Shown: one piece after another, positions 24,012-33,223 of the stretch
Layout of the letters: each line of letters begins with the position of its first letter
How positions within the stretch are numbered: position 1 is the stretch's first letter
Notes under the pieces: model-generated
Seen by the model: only the letters and a program-made list of their open reading frames with translations
What the model was told of the DNA's origin: nothing
Database searches by the model: none
Position numbers and translations under genes: made by a program
Source: Flavipsychrobacter sp.
GTDB lineage: Bacteria; Bacteroidota; Bacteroidia; Chitinophagales; Chitinophagaceae
DNA length: 61,311 nucleotides
Reading direction: 5' to 3'
Assembly (NCBI GenBank): GCA_017849575.1
Contig: JAFIGV010000020.1
Location: 1-61,311 of the forward strand

Positions 24012-26411
24012 CTATCCCCTTATCTGTGCCTGTAAATTCTTTTGATAGGTGTTTACAAGAGTCTGCATCAGCCCGTCAATTTCCTCGTCGGTCAGCGTGC
24101 GGTCACTAAGCTGAAAAGTGTAACTCAATGCCAGCGACTTTTTACCTAACCCTAATTTCTCACTTTCAAAAACGTCAAAAAGGTCAAAGCTTCGGAGCGC
24201 ACCTAATTTCAATTGGCTCGTAGCTTCTGCCACCTGCTGATAACTTACGCTTTGATCGAGCACCAGGGCCAGATCGCGCTGCACGGCCGGGTATTTAGCC
24301 ACTTCAGAAAACCTGATCTTTTCACCCGCGGCAGCATCAACCCAGTTGCTCCACTGTATTGCAGCAAAGTACACATCCTGCTTCAGATCGAACGCCGAAA
24401 GGCGCTGCTCGCCCACCCGCTCTACGGTACAGATTGTCTTACGCTTATAACGATACACCAGACATCCCTCGCTCACTTCACAACGTTCGCCACGAATTCC
24501 GGACCTGCGCAACAAATTATCCAGAATGCCCTTTAGATAGTATAAGTCTGCAGATCGTTCTTTTTGGTCCCAATGGGGCTCATGTACCTTTCCGGTGATC
24601 CAGAGGGCAAGCTGCGCGGTTTCATCATAACGGCCTTCCTGCTGATGATACACATTTCCAAACTCAAATAGCATCAGATCGTTGTTGCGACGGTTGCCAT
24701 TATACTGTATCACTTCAAGACCACTTTCGAGCATAGAAGGGCGCATCACATCCAGTTCACTGCTCAGGCTGTTGAGCATATGTACCAGATCTGCACGATC
24801 AGGATAGTACCGGCTGTTGACAATCGAGTTGGTTACTATCTCCTGAAAACCTTCCCCCACCAGCATTTCGGCCAGTTTTTCTCTCATCTGCCTGTCGTTT
24901 ATCCTGGTGGGCATCAGAGAAATATTCAACCGTTCGGGGAAAGGGATATGGTCGAGTCCGTCAATGCGTAATATCTCTTCAACGATATCGGCGGGCTGAG
25001 CTACATCGGTTTTGTTGCCCGGCACGGCAAGTTGAAGTCCGTTTGCATCTTTCCGCAATATTTCAAATCCCAGGGCCGTCAGGATGCGTTCCACCGCCAC
25101 AGGATTGTACGATTTACCACTTAAACGATTAATAAAATCAAAGCTGACGTCAACGATTTTTTGTGGCAGTACCTGCGGATAGACATCTGTTATTGCCGAT
25201 GCCAGCGCACCACCGGCGATCGCACAGATTAGCCCGGCTGCCCGCTTCAATGCAGGAATGAGATTGTTGATGTCCACACCTTTCTCGAAATGCGTAGCGG
25301 CATCGGTCCTGAGTCCGTGATGCACTGAAGTACGACGGATATAAGTAGCATCGAAAAAAGCGCTTTCCAGAAAAACGTTGGTGGTCTCTGTCGTAATACC
25401 ACTTCCCGCGCCACCAAATACGCCGGCCATACACATGCCCTTCTGCTCGTCGCAGATCATCAGGTCATTGGCGTTAAGCTTTCTCTCGACGCCATCAAGT
25501 GTCTGGAACAAAGAATCCTGGGGCAGAAAACCCACACGCACTTTATTGCCGGCAATCTGGTCAGCATCAAAGGCATGCAGGGGCTGACCATATTCATGAA
25601 GTACAAAGTTGGTAATGTCTACCACATTGTTGATGGGGCGTATCCCAATAGTCTTTAGCCTTTGTTGCAGCCAGTCGGGCGAAGGCTTCACTTCGACACC
25701 GGTAAGACTGAGGCCGGTATAGCGGGCACAGGCTTCGGGGGCTTCAACGGTCACCGTTATTGCCAGCTCTTCCTGCACATCGGGCAACAAAAGTTCCGGC
25801 ATCTGTACCTGAAAATGACCCTCACGATGGTGGGACAAGTAGGCGCACACATCGCGGGCAACACCAATATGACTCATGGCATCCGACCGGTTGGGTGTAA
25901 GCCCTATATGCAGTGCATAGTCGGGCAAAGGCAGCGAAAACCAGGAAGCGGCGGCCATTCCGGGAGGAGCAGTATCCGGCAAGATCAGGATACCGTCATG
26001 ACTTTCGCCCAGTCCTATTTCGTCCTCGGCACAGATCATCCCTTCGCTTTCCATGCCCCGGATTTTAGCTTTTTTGATATCGAAAGCTTCCCCGCTTATC
26101 GGATGTACACGACTTCCTACAGGTGCAACAACTACATGCTGGCCGGCAGCAACATTGGGAGCGCCGCAAACTATCTTAAGCGCCTGGTGGGCGCCAATAT
26201 TCACTGTGGTAACACTTAGTTTATCAGCATTGGGATGTCGCTCGCAGGTCAGCACTTCTCCAATCACCAGTCCTTCCAGGCTTCCGGGAATTGATTCCAC
26301 CTTTTCCACGGCTTCCACCTCCAGGCCTATCGAAGTAAGTATTTCGCTCAACTCCTCCACAGGCAAGGGTTCCGGCAGGTAATCGAGCAGCCATTTATAA
26401 GAAATAATCAT
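24012..26411 (-). CDS. pheT: Phenylalanine--tRNA ligase beta subunit
   Basis: 799 residues from the ATG at 26411 (MIISYKWLLDYLPEPLP, the usual beginning); the frame is open further upstream, but that part is not protein-like. An OB-fold tRNA-binding domain lies at about 40-150 (VIGEVLTCERHPNADKLSV), the B3/B4 editing domain around 210-390, the B5 domain near 400-480 and a FDX-ACB anticodon-binding domain at the C-terminus (FSEVAKYPAVQRDLALVLD). Charges tRNA-Phe together with PheS, which is not in this window. Confidence 0.96.
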   Translation of the reverse strand: MIISYKWLLDYLPEPLPVEELSEILTSIGLEVEAVEKVESIPGSLEGLVIGEVLTCERHPNADKLSVTTVNIGAHQALKIVCGAPNVAAGQHVVVAPVGSRVHPISGEAFDIKKAKIRGMESEGMICAEDEIGLGESHDGILILPDTAPPGMAAASWFSLPLPDYALHIGLTPNRSDAMSHIGVARDVCAYLSHHREGHFQVQMPELLLPDVQEELAITVTVEAPEACARYTGLSLTGVEVKPSPDWLQQRLKTIGIRPINNVVDITNFVLHEYGQPLHAFDADQIAGNKVRVGFLPQDSLFQTLDGVERKLNANDLMICDEQKGMCMAGVFGGAGSGITTETTNVFLESAFFDATYIRRTSVHHGLRTDAATHFEKGVDINNLIPALKRAAGLICAIAGGALASAITDVYPQVLPQKIVDVSFDFINRLSGKSYNPVAVERILTALGFEILRKDANGLQLAVPGNKTDVAQPADIVEEILRIDGLDHIPFPERLNISLMPTRINDRQMREKLAEMLVGEGFQEIVTNSIVNSRYYPDRADLVHMLNSLSSELDVMRPSMLESGLEVIQYNGNRRNNDLMLFEFGNVYHQQEGRYDETAQLALWITGKVHEPHWDQKERSADLYYLKGILDNLLRRSGIRGERCEVSEGCLVYRYKRKTICTVERVGEQRLSAFDLKQDVYFAAIQWSNWVDAAAGEKIRFSEVAKYPAVQRDLALVLDQSVSYQQVAEATSQLKLGALRSFDLFDVFESEKLGLGKKSLALSYTFQLSDRTLTDEEIDGLMQTLVNTYQKNLQAQIRG

Positions 26412-26807
26412 CTGATCGGAATGGAATTTTCGGTAAAGATAGCCTATGATAATAGCAAATCGCATCCTTTCAGAAAAATGGAATCTACCCCATTTTTGTA
26501 CACATGAAAATGTGGAAAGCCAGTGGGCAAAATGTGTGTTTAAAAATCTACTGGGGAAAACCACAAACAATCATCAAATTTGTGTGGATAAACCTGTTGA
26601 TGAGTAGTGACGGACGGGCTGAAAAGAAATTCCATCAAAACTTTTGCGGCGACTCAAAAAGGGGTTTACATTCGTCGCCCTGCCTTCAGCATAACGTTCG
26701 CTTAATATTGGCTTAACAGAAACGGACAATAAAAAAATCGCCCGGGCGAACGGCACTTTGACGGCAGACCAGTACCACAGAAACGCATACTAACCGTAGC
26801 AGTAACA
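26412..26807. promoter_or_regulatory. Divergent pheT/dnaB intergenic region with DnaA-box-like sites
   Basis: 396 bases without a gene. It holds one exact DnaA box (TTATCCACA on the minus strand, 26583-26591) and two one-mismatch boxes: TTGTACACA at 26496-26504 (plus strand) and TTAAACACA on the minus strand at 26535-26543. All lie within about 95 bases in a region richer in A and T than its surroundings. No perfect TAnnTTTG was found. It may regulate dnaB or be part of a replication origin; this is inference. Confidence 0.45.
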
Positions 26808-28520
26808 ATGGCAGTAAATATTAAGAAAGAATTTGGCAATACCCGAAACCGAAAACCCGACCTCACGACGCTCGTTTATGGCAAAATTCCACCGCAGGCC
26901 ACAGAACTGGAAGAAGCGGTGCTCGGTGCTGTGATGCTGGAAAAAGACAAACTTGCGGAAGTACTCGAGATCATTCAGAGCCCTGATTGCTTTTATGTAG
27001 ATGCCAATCAAAAAATCTACGCAGCGATACGCCGGTTGTTCGACAAAGGGATGCCCGTGGATCTGCTTACAGTTACTGATGAACTCCGCAAGAGCAACGA
27101 ACTGGACATTGTTGGCGGCGCATATTACCTCACACGCCTCACGATGAGCGTGGTATCGAGTGCGCACGTTGAAGCGCATGCCCGTATCGTGATGGAAAAG
27201 TTCATACAGCGCGAGCTGATCCGCATCTCCGGAAATGTGATTTCTGATGCGTATGAAGACAGCACCGATGTATTTGACCTTCTGGACCGTGCCGAATCTA
27301 ACCTGTACGAAATTACCGACAAGCACCTTCGCAAAAACTTTAAAAGCCTGAAAGAGGTTCTTGTGACCACCGTGCGCGACATAGAAGAAGCGAAGAACAA
27401 GCAGGAAGATGTGACCGGTGTACCGACCGGCTTTAAGTATCTGGACCGGCTTACCTCCGGATGGCAAAAAAATGCCCTCATCATTGTGGCGGCCCGGCCG
27501 GCTGTGGGTAAAACCGCTTTTTGTCTTAACCTGGCTATGAATGCAGCCATGAACACCGGAAAGCCGTTTCCCGTTGCCTTCTTCTCGCTGGAAATGGGCG
27601 CGGGCGAACTGGTAAAAAGAATGCTGGCAGCCACAACAGAAGTGAGTATGGACGCTATCACCAAGGGGCGGATGCAAGAGCATGAGTTTGTACAGATGAC
27701 GCAGCGAATGAACAAACTGGCCACAGCGCAGATCTTCCTCGATGATCAGGCCGCGTTAAACATCTTTGAACTCAGGGCAAAAGCACGAAGGTTAAAACAG
27801 AAACACGAAATACAACTAATCATCATTGACTATCTGCAGCTTATGCAGGCAGATATCAATAAAGGAGGAAACCGCGAACAGGAGATTTCCAAGATTTCGC
27901 GCGATCTGAAGTCGCTGGCGAAAGAACTGGAAATACCTATCATTGCTCTTTCGCAGTTGAACAGATCTGTAGAATCAAGGAAAGAATCGAAAGTACCCCA
28001 GTTGAGTGACCTCCGGGAGTCGGGTGCGATTGAACAGGATGCGGACATGGTAATGTTCCTCTACCGACCCGAATACTATGGCATCAACAATGATGAAATG
28101 GGCAACCCTATAGAAGGAGAAACCCATGTGCATATTGCCAAAAACCGTAGCGGGCAGACTGACACCGTCAAGGTGCGTTTTATCAAAGAGTACCAGAAAT
28201 TTGTGGACATAGAAGAAGATAACTTTGGCTTCAGCAACTTCGGAGGCGGTGGCAACTTCGGCGGAGGAAGTGGCGGCGGCTATTCTGGCGGCGGTGGCGG
28301 CAATAATCCCGCACCTTTTCAAACCGGCGATAACCCGCAGGCGGGTCTTCGAAACCGCGACCTTAGTGATTTTGGCGGATCGAAAATGTTTATCCCCGGC
28401 GGGTTTCAGACGCTTCCCTCGAAGGCGAACAACTTTAGCTATGATGACGATGACGACATGAACCAAAATTTTAACCGGCCCGGTTCCTCCAGCCAGCCCG
28501 ATGAAGAAACTCCGTTCTGA
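26808..28520 (+). CDS. dnaB: Replicative DNA helicase
   Basis: 570 residues. The N-terminal helical domain (PPQATELEEAVLGAVMLEKD) is followed by a linker and the RecA-like motor domain with Walker A ARPAVGKTAF at about 229-238, Walker B LIIIDYLQLM, and LSQLNRSVESR. No intein. After about residue 475 comes a long tail: a Gly-rich low-complexity part (GGGGNFGGGSGGGYSGGGGG) and an acidic end (DDDDDMNQ). The tail is longer than in the E. coli protein and is probably disordered. It unwinds the fork during replication. Confidence 0.97.
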   Translation: MAVNIKKEFGNTRNRKPDLTTLVYGKIPPQATELEEAVLGAVMLEKDKLAEVLEIIQSPDCFYVDANQKIYAAIRRLFDKGMPVDLLTVTDELRKSNELDIVGGAYYLTRLTMSVVSSAHVEAHARIVMEKFIQRELIRISGNVISDAYEDSTDVFDLLDRAESNLYEITDKHLRKNFKSLKEVLVTTVRDIEEAKNKQEDVTGVPTGFKYLDRLTSGWQKNALIIVAARPAVGKTAFCLNLAMNAAMNTGKPFPVAFFSLEMGAGELVKRMLAATTEVSMDAITKGRMQEHEFVQMTQRMNKLATAQIFLDDQAALNIFELRAKARRLKQKHEIQLIIIDYLQLMQADINKGGNREQEISKISRDLKSLAKELEIPIIALSQLNRSVESRKESKVPQLSDLRESGAIEQDADMVMFLYRPEYYGINNDEMGNPIEGETHVHIAKNRSGQTDTVKVRFIKEYQKFVDIEEDNFGFSNFGGGGNFGGGSGGGYSGGGGGNNPAPFQTGDNPQAGLRNRDLSDFGGSKMFIPGGFQTLPSKANNFSYDDDDDMNQNFNRPGSSSQPDEETPF

Positions 28521-28571
28521 TGAAAGAAAAACTGACAATCTCCGGGAGAAAAATCCGATAAAGCTCAAAAC

Positions 28572-29306
28572 ATGCTTGAAGAAATATCAACGCGGGCGCC
28601 AAAATCGGCCGACAAAGACAAATACAAACAACAGCTACAGGGGATTGTAGCGGAAATATCAGACCTGCAAAACCTGCTGTTTGCTGAAAATAAGCATGCT
28701 ATCCTGGTCGTCATTCAGGGTATGGATGCCAGTGGCAAAGACGGCTTGATACGCGATGTATTTGGAGGCATTAACCCACAGGGCGTTCAGGTACACTCTT
28801 TCAAAGCACCCACACCCGAAGAACTGGAGCATGATTTTCTCTGGCGTATTCACCAGCGTACACCTGCGAAGGGAATGATCAATGTTTTTAACCGTTCGCA
28901 CTATGAAGATGTGCTGATCACCCGGGTACATGGCTGGGTGGATGATGCTACCGCAAAAAAGAGAATGGCAGCCATCAATCATTTTGAAAAACTGCTTGTG
29001 GAGCACAACAACACCCATATCCTCAAGCTATACCTGCACGTCAGCAAAAAGGAGCAACTGGAGCGGCTTAAAGAAAGAATGAGCATACCGGAGAAGATGT
29101 GGAAATACAATGAAAATGATTTTGTGGAGTCGCAGCTCTGGGACAAATACATGATGTACTATGAAGAGGTGCTCCGGCAATGTGATGCACCGCCCTGGCA
29201 TGTGATTCCATCAGATCAAAACTGGTATAAATCTCACGTCGTGGCGGTACTGCTGCGCGACACGCTGCGGAAGCTGAAAATGCAATATCCCGGAATGAAA
29301 AAATAA
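28572..29306 (+). CDS. ppk2: Polyphosphate kinase 2 family protein
   Basis: 244 residues. P-loop GMDASGKDG at residues 50-58, then the family motifs APTPEELEHDFLWRIHQRTP and FNRSHYEDVLITRVHG, and a lid region near KRMAAINHFEKLL. PPK2 enzymes use polyphosphate to phosphorylate nucleotides. Whether AMP or ADP/GDP is the acceptor cannot be decided by eye. It follows dnaB by 51 bases and may share its transcript. Confidence 0.93.
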   Translation: MLEEISTRAPKSADKDKYKQQLQGIVAEISDLQNLLFAENKHAILVVIQGMDASGKDGLIRDVFGGINPQGVQVHSFKAPTPEELEHDFLWRIHQRTPAKGMINVFNRSHYEDVLITRVHGWVDDATAKKRMAAINHFEKLLVEHNNTHILKLYLHVSKKEQLERLKERMSIPEKMWKYNENDFVESQLWDKYMMYYEEVLRQCDAPPWHVIPSDQNWYKSHVVAVLLRDTLRKLKMQYPGMKK

Positions 29307-29333
29307 TCCATCCTTCGCAGCTCTTTGCAGGGC

Positions 29334-29777
29334 TTATTCTGCCGGATGGGATAGCCTTCTGAGCGCTTCAGTGTCCCGGGCAGCTTTGACACTGCTTACC
29401 AACGCCAGAATAAAAAACAGCTTCACAATCCAGCCCGCAGCCACCGATCGCAAATTGAACGACGCCAGGAGCAGAATAAACAAAATGTACAGGATCAACC
29501 CGAGCAGCAGGGAAAAGAATGGCCGTTTTCTCACCCAAAAACCCAATGCAAGAAAAAGGCTTCCGACAAAAGCATCAATACCGAACGCAAACCATGCTAT
29601 CCACGGATCTTCGGTAGAATAATACTCGAATACTCCCACAACGAGCTGCACCCCACCTATGAAGAACAGAAGGTTTCTTCCCTGCCTGATTTTCTTTTCA
29701 CCCGCCAGAAGCTCCGGAGGTATCGAAAACAGTTGCTGGTCTGACTCCGGAGATTCCCTTACGGATTTCGGTTCCAT
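29334..29777 (-). CDS. Hypothetical four-helix membrane protein
   Basis: 147 residues: a hydrophilic N-terminus of about 33 residues followed by four hydrophobic segments (LLFFIGGVQLVVGVFEYY, AWFAFGIDAFVGSLFLALGF, LLLGLILYILFILLLASF, WIVKLFFILALVSSV). No family recognised. It converges with the PPK2 gene, separated by 27 bases without a clear terminator. Confidence 0.75.
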   Translation of the reverse strand: MEPKSVRESPESDQQLFSIPPELLAGEKKIRQGRNLLFFIGGVQLVVGVFEYYSTEDPWIAWFAFGIDAFVGSLFLALGFWVRKRPFFSLLLGLILYILFILLLASFNLRSVAAGWIVKLFFILALVSSVKAARDTEALRRLSHPAE

Positions 29778-29923
29778 AAACTATTGTTAGGTATCTGTAG
29801 TAGTAAGATAGAAGTTTTCTTCAACAACGCGCTTGCTCAGCTCTGTCCCCAAATTGTTTTTTCATATTCCGCTACGGTTCAAGCCTGAAACATGATGTAT
29901 CTTCAAACTTAAATGCACGTTTT

Positions 29924-32152
29924 ATGAGACTTGTTCGTACGCTCGTTTTCGTATTGCTCTCGCTCAACGCTCTGGCGCAAAAACCAGCCGGCCTTTCGCC
30001 ACGCACACAGATTTATCTTCGGGAGCTGGAGGAACATCCGGCGGCATTACCCAAAAACTATGTTTATCGTCAGGTAGGCGGTTCGGTATATGTAGCAGCC
30101 TTTCTCCAGGTCACTAAAGAATTCAGGTCCTCATCACTTCAAAACATCGGGGTTTTGCCGGGAACCCGTGCGGGAAGCATACTCACCGTGTCGATCCCAG
30201 TAAAAAAGGTTGCAACAGTAGCCGGCTTAACGGGAGTGCTTTACCTTCAACTCGACGAGCCCGTGCATCCCAACCTCGATGTAGTAAGAAGCCTTACCAG
30301 GGTGGATACCGTACACGACGGACTTGGAGGGCTCTCACAGCCTTATCATGGAGATGGCGTGATTGTCGGCATCATTGATGCTGGCTTTGATTACCGTCAC
30401 CCTTCACTCTTCGACTCTACCGGCACGCGGTACAGAGTGAAAAAAGTCTGGGAACAAACCAGCACGGGCACACCGCCAACGGGCTACGGCTATGGCCATG
30501 AAATGACCGACTCTTCCACAATGTGGTCAAAAGGCTATGATATGTTTTTTTCTCACGGTACACATGTGGCCGGCATTGCAGCCGGGTCGGGTTTCGGCAG
30601 CCCCAACAATCGTCTCTACAAAGGAATGGCCGATGCAGCAGACCTTGTCTTTGTGAGCATTACTCCACCCGATACAGACTGGACCAGCACAGGAATGACT
30701 TCCATTGTCGATGGCATGAACTACATCTATAATTATGCTGCTCTTGCCGGCAAACCAGCGATCGTAAACCTAAGCTGGGGCTGCACGATCGGCGCACACG
30801 ATGGTCGTTCGTTGTTTAGTCAGGCATGCGACAACCTTACCGGACCGGGAAGAATATTTGCGATATCTGCAGGCAATAACGGTGGCAATAATGTGCATCT
30901 TAAGAAAACCTTTTCTGCTACGGACACCCTGCTCAAATCGTTTGTCAACTTCAGCACCGCGCTATCCGTAAAGCAAACCTGGGTAGATATCTGGGGCGAT
31001 TCTGCGAAAAACTTTTGTGTGCAATTGCTGCTTTATAACGGCAGCACGGTAGCGGATAGTACAGGTTATATATGCCTGGATAACCAACTACACTCCGTAC
31101 AACAAATCGGGAGTAATTACGATACTTTTTTTGCCCGTGTGGTAACGGCAAGTCAGGAAATGAACGGCAAACCCAGGATATTTATTGAACTGAAGAACCA
31201 AAGACCGGAATCCGTGATGATAAGAGTTAAGGCACAGGACGGCACGGTGAATCTCTGGACCGGCTTTGTGCAAAACACTACAGGGTACTACGGCAGTTTT
31301 GCTGCTAACGGCGTTGCCGGTGCTGTGAACGGAGACTATGCAATGACCGTGGGCGATATGGCATCTACCCGGTCTGCACTGGCCGTGGGCGCTTATGTTT
31401 CTAAAACCGCCTATCAGAATGCTAACGGCCAGAATATCACCGTAACCTTCGCCTCTGCCAACGGAGGTCTTGCATCATTTTCGAGCCGCGGCCCGAGTGC
31501 TGACGGACGAATTAAGCCCGACATCACGGCTCCCGGAATGGTCATTGCCTCGGGAATAAACTCCTACGACCCGGAGTATGCCGGAGGCGCCCAATCCTCA
31601 GTAGTCTATAACTGGAATGACCCGGGAAATGGCAGAACGTACAGCTATGCCATGCTGATGGGAACATCAATGTCGTCGCCGGTGGCGGCTGGTATCGTTG
31701 CCTTGATGCTGCAGGCCAACCCGACGCTGACCCCGCAACTGGTGCGCGATGCCCTGGCGCAAACAGCGTTGCAGGACAGCAAGACCGGAGCCATACCTGC
31801 AGGCGGAAATAACAACTGGGGCGCAGGCAAAATCAACGCCCTCGCCGCAGTGAAACGAGCCATGACGATCACCGGAATTTCGGAAACCCCTATGCAAAAT
31901 GCAGACTTTGATATCTTTCCAAATCCTGCCTCGCACCAGACCACGGTTTACTACCCGGGGAGCAGCCATTCGGAGACCCTGCTCACGGTGACGGATATGG
32001 CCGGTCGGATTGTGCACCAAAGCAGCCTTAGCGGACGCCCGGAAAACTTCAGACATACGCTAAACATTGAGAGATGGACAAAGGGAATGTACCTTCTTAG
32101 CCTTCGCAGAACGAACCTCCCCACCCTTACAAAAAAGCTGCTCATTAATTAA
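29924..32152 (+). CDS. Secreted subtilisin-like serine protease (S8) with T9SS type A sorting domain
   Basis: 742 residues. Signal peptide MRLVRTLVFVLLSLNALAQ; a propeptide-like stretch to about 130; S8 catalytic domain with Asp in IVGIIDAGFDYRH (about 152), His in SHGTHVAGIAAG (about 211) and Ser in LMGTSMSSPVAAGI (about 581). A long insertion separates His and Ser, with a NLSWGC oxyanion-side motif in between. The end is a type A sorting domain (FDIFPNPASHQTTVYY ... MYLLSLRR). It is exported by Sec and then T9SS to the cell surface or medium, where it should cut proteins. Confidence 0.95.
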   Translation: MRLVRTLVFVLLSLNALAQKPAGLSPRTQIYLRELEEHPAALPKNYVYRQVGGSVYVAAFLQVTKEFRSSSLQNIGVLPGTRAGSILTVSIPVKKVATVAGLTGVLYLQLDEPVHPNLDVVRSLTRVDTVHDGLGGLSQPYHGDGVIVGIIDAGFDYRHPSLFDSTGTRYRVKKVWEQTSTGTPPTGYGYGHEMTDSSTMWSKGYDMFFSHGTHVAGIAAGSGFGSPNNRLYKGMADAADLVFVSITPPDTDWTSTGMTSIVDGMNYIYNYAALAGKPAIVNLSWGCTIGAHDGRSLFSQACDNLTGPGRIFAISAGNNGGNNVHLKKTFSATDTLLKSFVNFSTALSVKQTWVDIWGDSAKNFCVQLLLYNGSTVADSTGYICLDNQLHSVQQIGSNYDTFFARVVTASQEMNGKPRIFIELKNQRPESVMIRVKAQDGTVNLWTGFVQNTTGYYGSFAANGVAGAVNGDYAMTVGDMASTRSALAVGAYVSKTAYQNANGQNITVTFASANGGLASFSSRGPSADGRIKPDITAPGMVIASGINSYDPEYAGGAQSSVVYNWNDPGNGRTYSYAMLMGTSMSSPVAAGIVALMLQANPTLTPQLVRDALAQTALQDSKTGAIPAGGNNNWGAGKINALAAVKRAMTITGISETPMQNADFDIFPNPASHQTTVYYPGSSHSETLLTVTDMAGRIVHQSSLSGRPENFRHTLNIERWTKGMYLLSLRRTNLPTLTKKLLIN

Positions 32153-32163
32153 ACAACTGAACC

Positions 32164-32570
32164 ATGACCCTTAAAACGATACGCCCGGTTTTGCTCCTGA
32201 CGATCATTTTTTCTGCTCATCATTGCAGCGCACAAACCCAGCAGGAAATGAACGAGCAGGCCGTCGGGATGTACAACACGTCTGACCAAGAACTCAACCG
32301 CGTGTACCGATCTGTGCTTCGGGAGTACAAAGAAGACACCACTTTCCTCCGGAGATTTCGGGAGGCTCAAAGAATATGGCTTCAGTTCCGCGATGCAAAA
32401 TGCTGGCCCGATTTCCCGAACGGGAACCTGGCTACTATGGCAGTATCCACTTTATTTGCCGGTATCAGTACCTTAAGGAACTCACGGATGAGCGTGTGGC
32501 AAAACTAAAACTGTGGCTCACCGGCATTGAAGAAGGAGATGCCTGCGCCGGATCTGTAAAGACCCGATAA
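32164..32570 (+). pseudogene. Frameshifted LprI-like (DUF1311) secreted protein
   Basis: The first frame (32164-32508) codes a signal peptide and the N-terminal half of a lysozyme-inhibitor LprI-like domain (TSDQELNRVYRSVLREYKED ... QRIWLQFRDAK). The expected second half (YYGSIHFICRYQYLKELTDERV ... EEGDACAGS) is in another frame and ends at 32570. The two join if one A is added to the AAAA run at 32397-32400, turning GCA AAA TGC into GCA AAA ATG. So a single-base deletion in a homopolymer explains it; it may be a true mutation or a sequencing error. It lies 11 bases after the protease gene. Confidence 0.85.
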
Positions 32571-32653
32571 GCGAGAAGCGCATACACGGTGTAGTAGAAA
32601 GAGAAACCGATGTGCGGTATGATGCTTGTAGCAGGTCAATAATTATTCTGGTT

Positions 32654-33223
32654 ATGAACAAACATTTTTATGCGATTTGCGTTTGCTTATTCATGGGTAT
32701 GAGTTGCAGTACGCCACCCAAACCTCATAAAAACATCGCCGGCGCGCGGCCACAAAGCCGGCTCGACAGCAACAGTACTGCCCGGCTGATGACACTGCTC
32801 GACCGCTATGACCAGTTAAAAAATGCATTGACCACAGATGATGCCTCAACATCAACTCAGGCCGCTGGACAGGTAAGTACGCAAAGTCAACTTATGATCA
32901 CAGCGCTTCAGGAAGGCGATTCTACCGCCGGTACCGACCTGATTGCCCTACTCGATAGCATCCGGATGCTTGCCGCAAAGCTGGCATTGATAAGCGATGT
33001 CACTACAGAACAGCAAAGGCTGATATTTGCCCCTTTGTCCGACGCAGTTTACCAGCTCGTAAGAAATGTGCAATTAAGAAACGTTGGACTATACCGTCAG
33101 TACTGCCCTATGGCCCTAAACGATTCAGGCGCCTACTGGCTGAGTAGAGAAGAAGAAATACGTAATCCCTACTTTGGCAGCAAGATGCTGGAGTGCGGAG
33201 AAATCTCAGACACCTTAGAATGA
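32654..33223 (+). CDS. DUF3347-type lipoprotein
   Basis: 189 residues from the ATG at 32654. Lipoprotein signal with lipobox GMSC. The C-terminal half matches DUF3347: LDRYDQLKNALTTDDASTSTQ and RQYCPMALNDSGAYWLSREEEIRNPYFGSKMLECGE. DUF3347 occurs on its own and at the end of CusB-like efflux adaptors, and its Cys/Met residues suggest metal binding (inference). Its stop overlaps the first ATG of the TonB-dependent receptor (ATGA), so the two may act together. Confidence 0.88.
   Translation: MNKHFYAICVCLFMGMSCSTPPKPHKNIAGARPQSRLDSNSTARLMTLLDRYDQLKNALTTDDASTSTQAAGQVSTQSQLMITALQEGDSTAGTDLIALLDSIRMLAAKLALISDVTTEQQRLIFAPLSDAVYQLVRNVQLRNVGLYRQYCPMALNDSGAYWLSREEEIRNPYFGSKMLECGEISDTLE

Noticed and set aside
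26583-26591. Calling this region the chromosomal origin outright
   Set aside because: One exact DnaA box and two near-matches are not enough, dnaA is not nearby, and spot checks of G versus C on the two sides did not give a consistent skew. Kept only as a hypothesis.
26790-27683. A 297-codon frame antisense to dnaB
   Set aside because: Fully covered by the dnaB coding sequence, with Cys/His/Phe-rich unlikely composition and no recognisable domain.
28225-28330. Gly-rich part of dnaB as a possible tandem DNA repeat or assembly artefact
   Set aside because: The codons vary and the frame continues into a protein-like acidic tail, so it is a genuine low-complexity tail.
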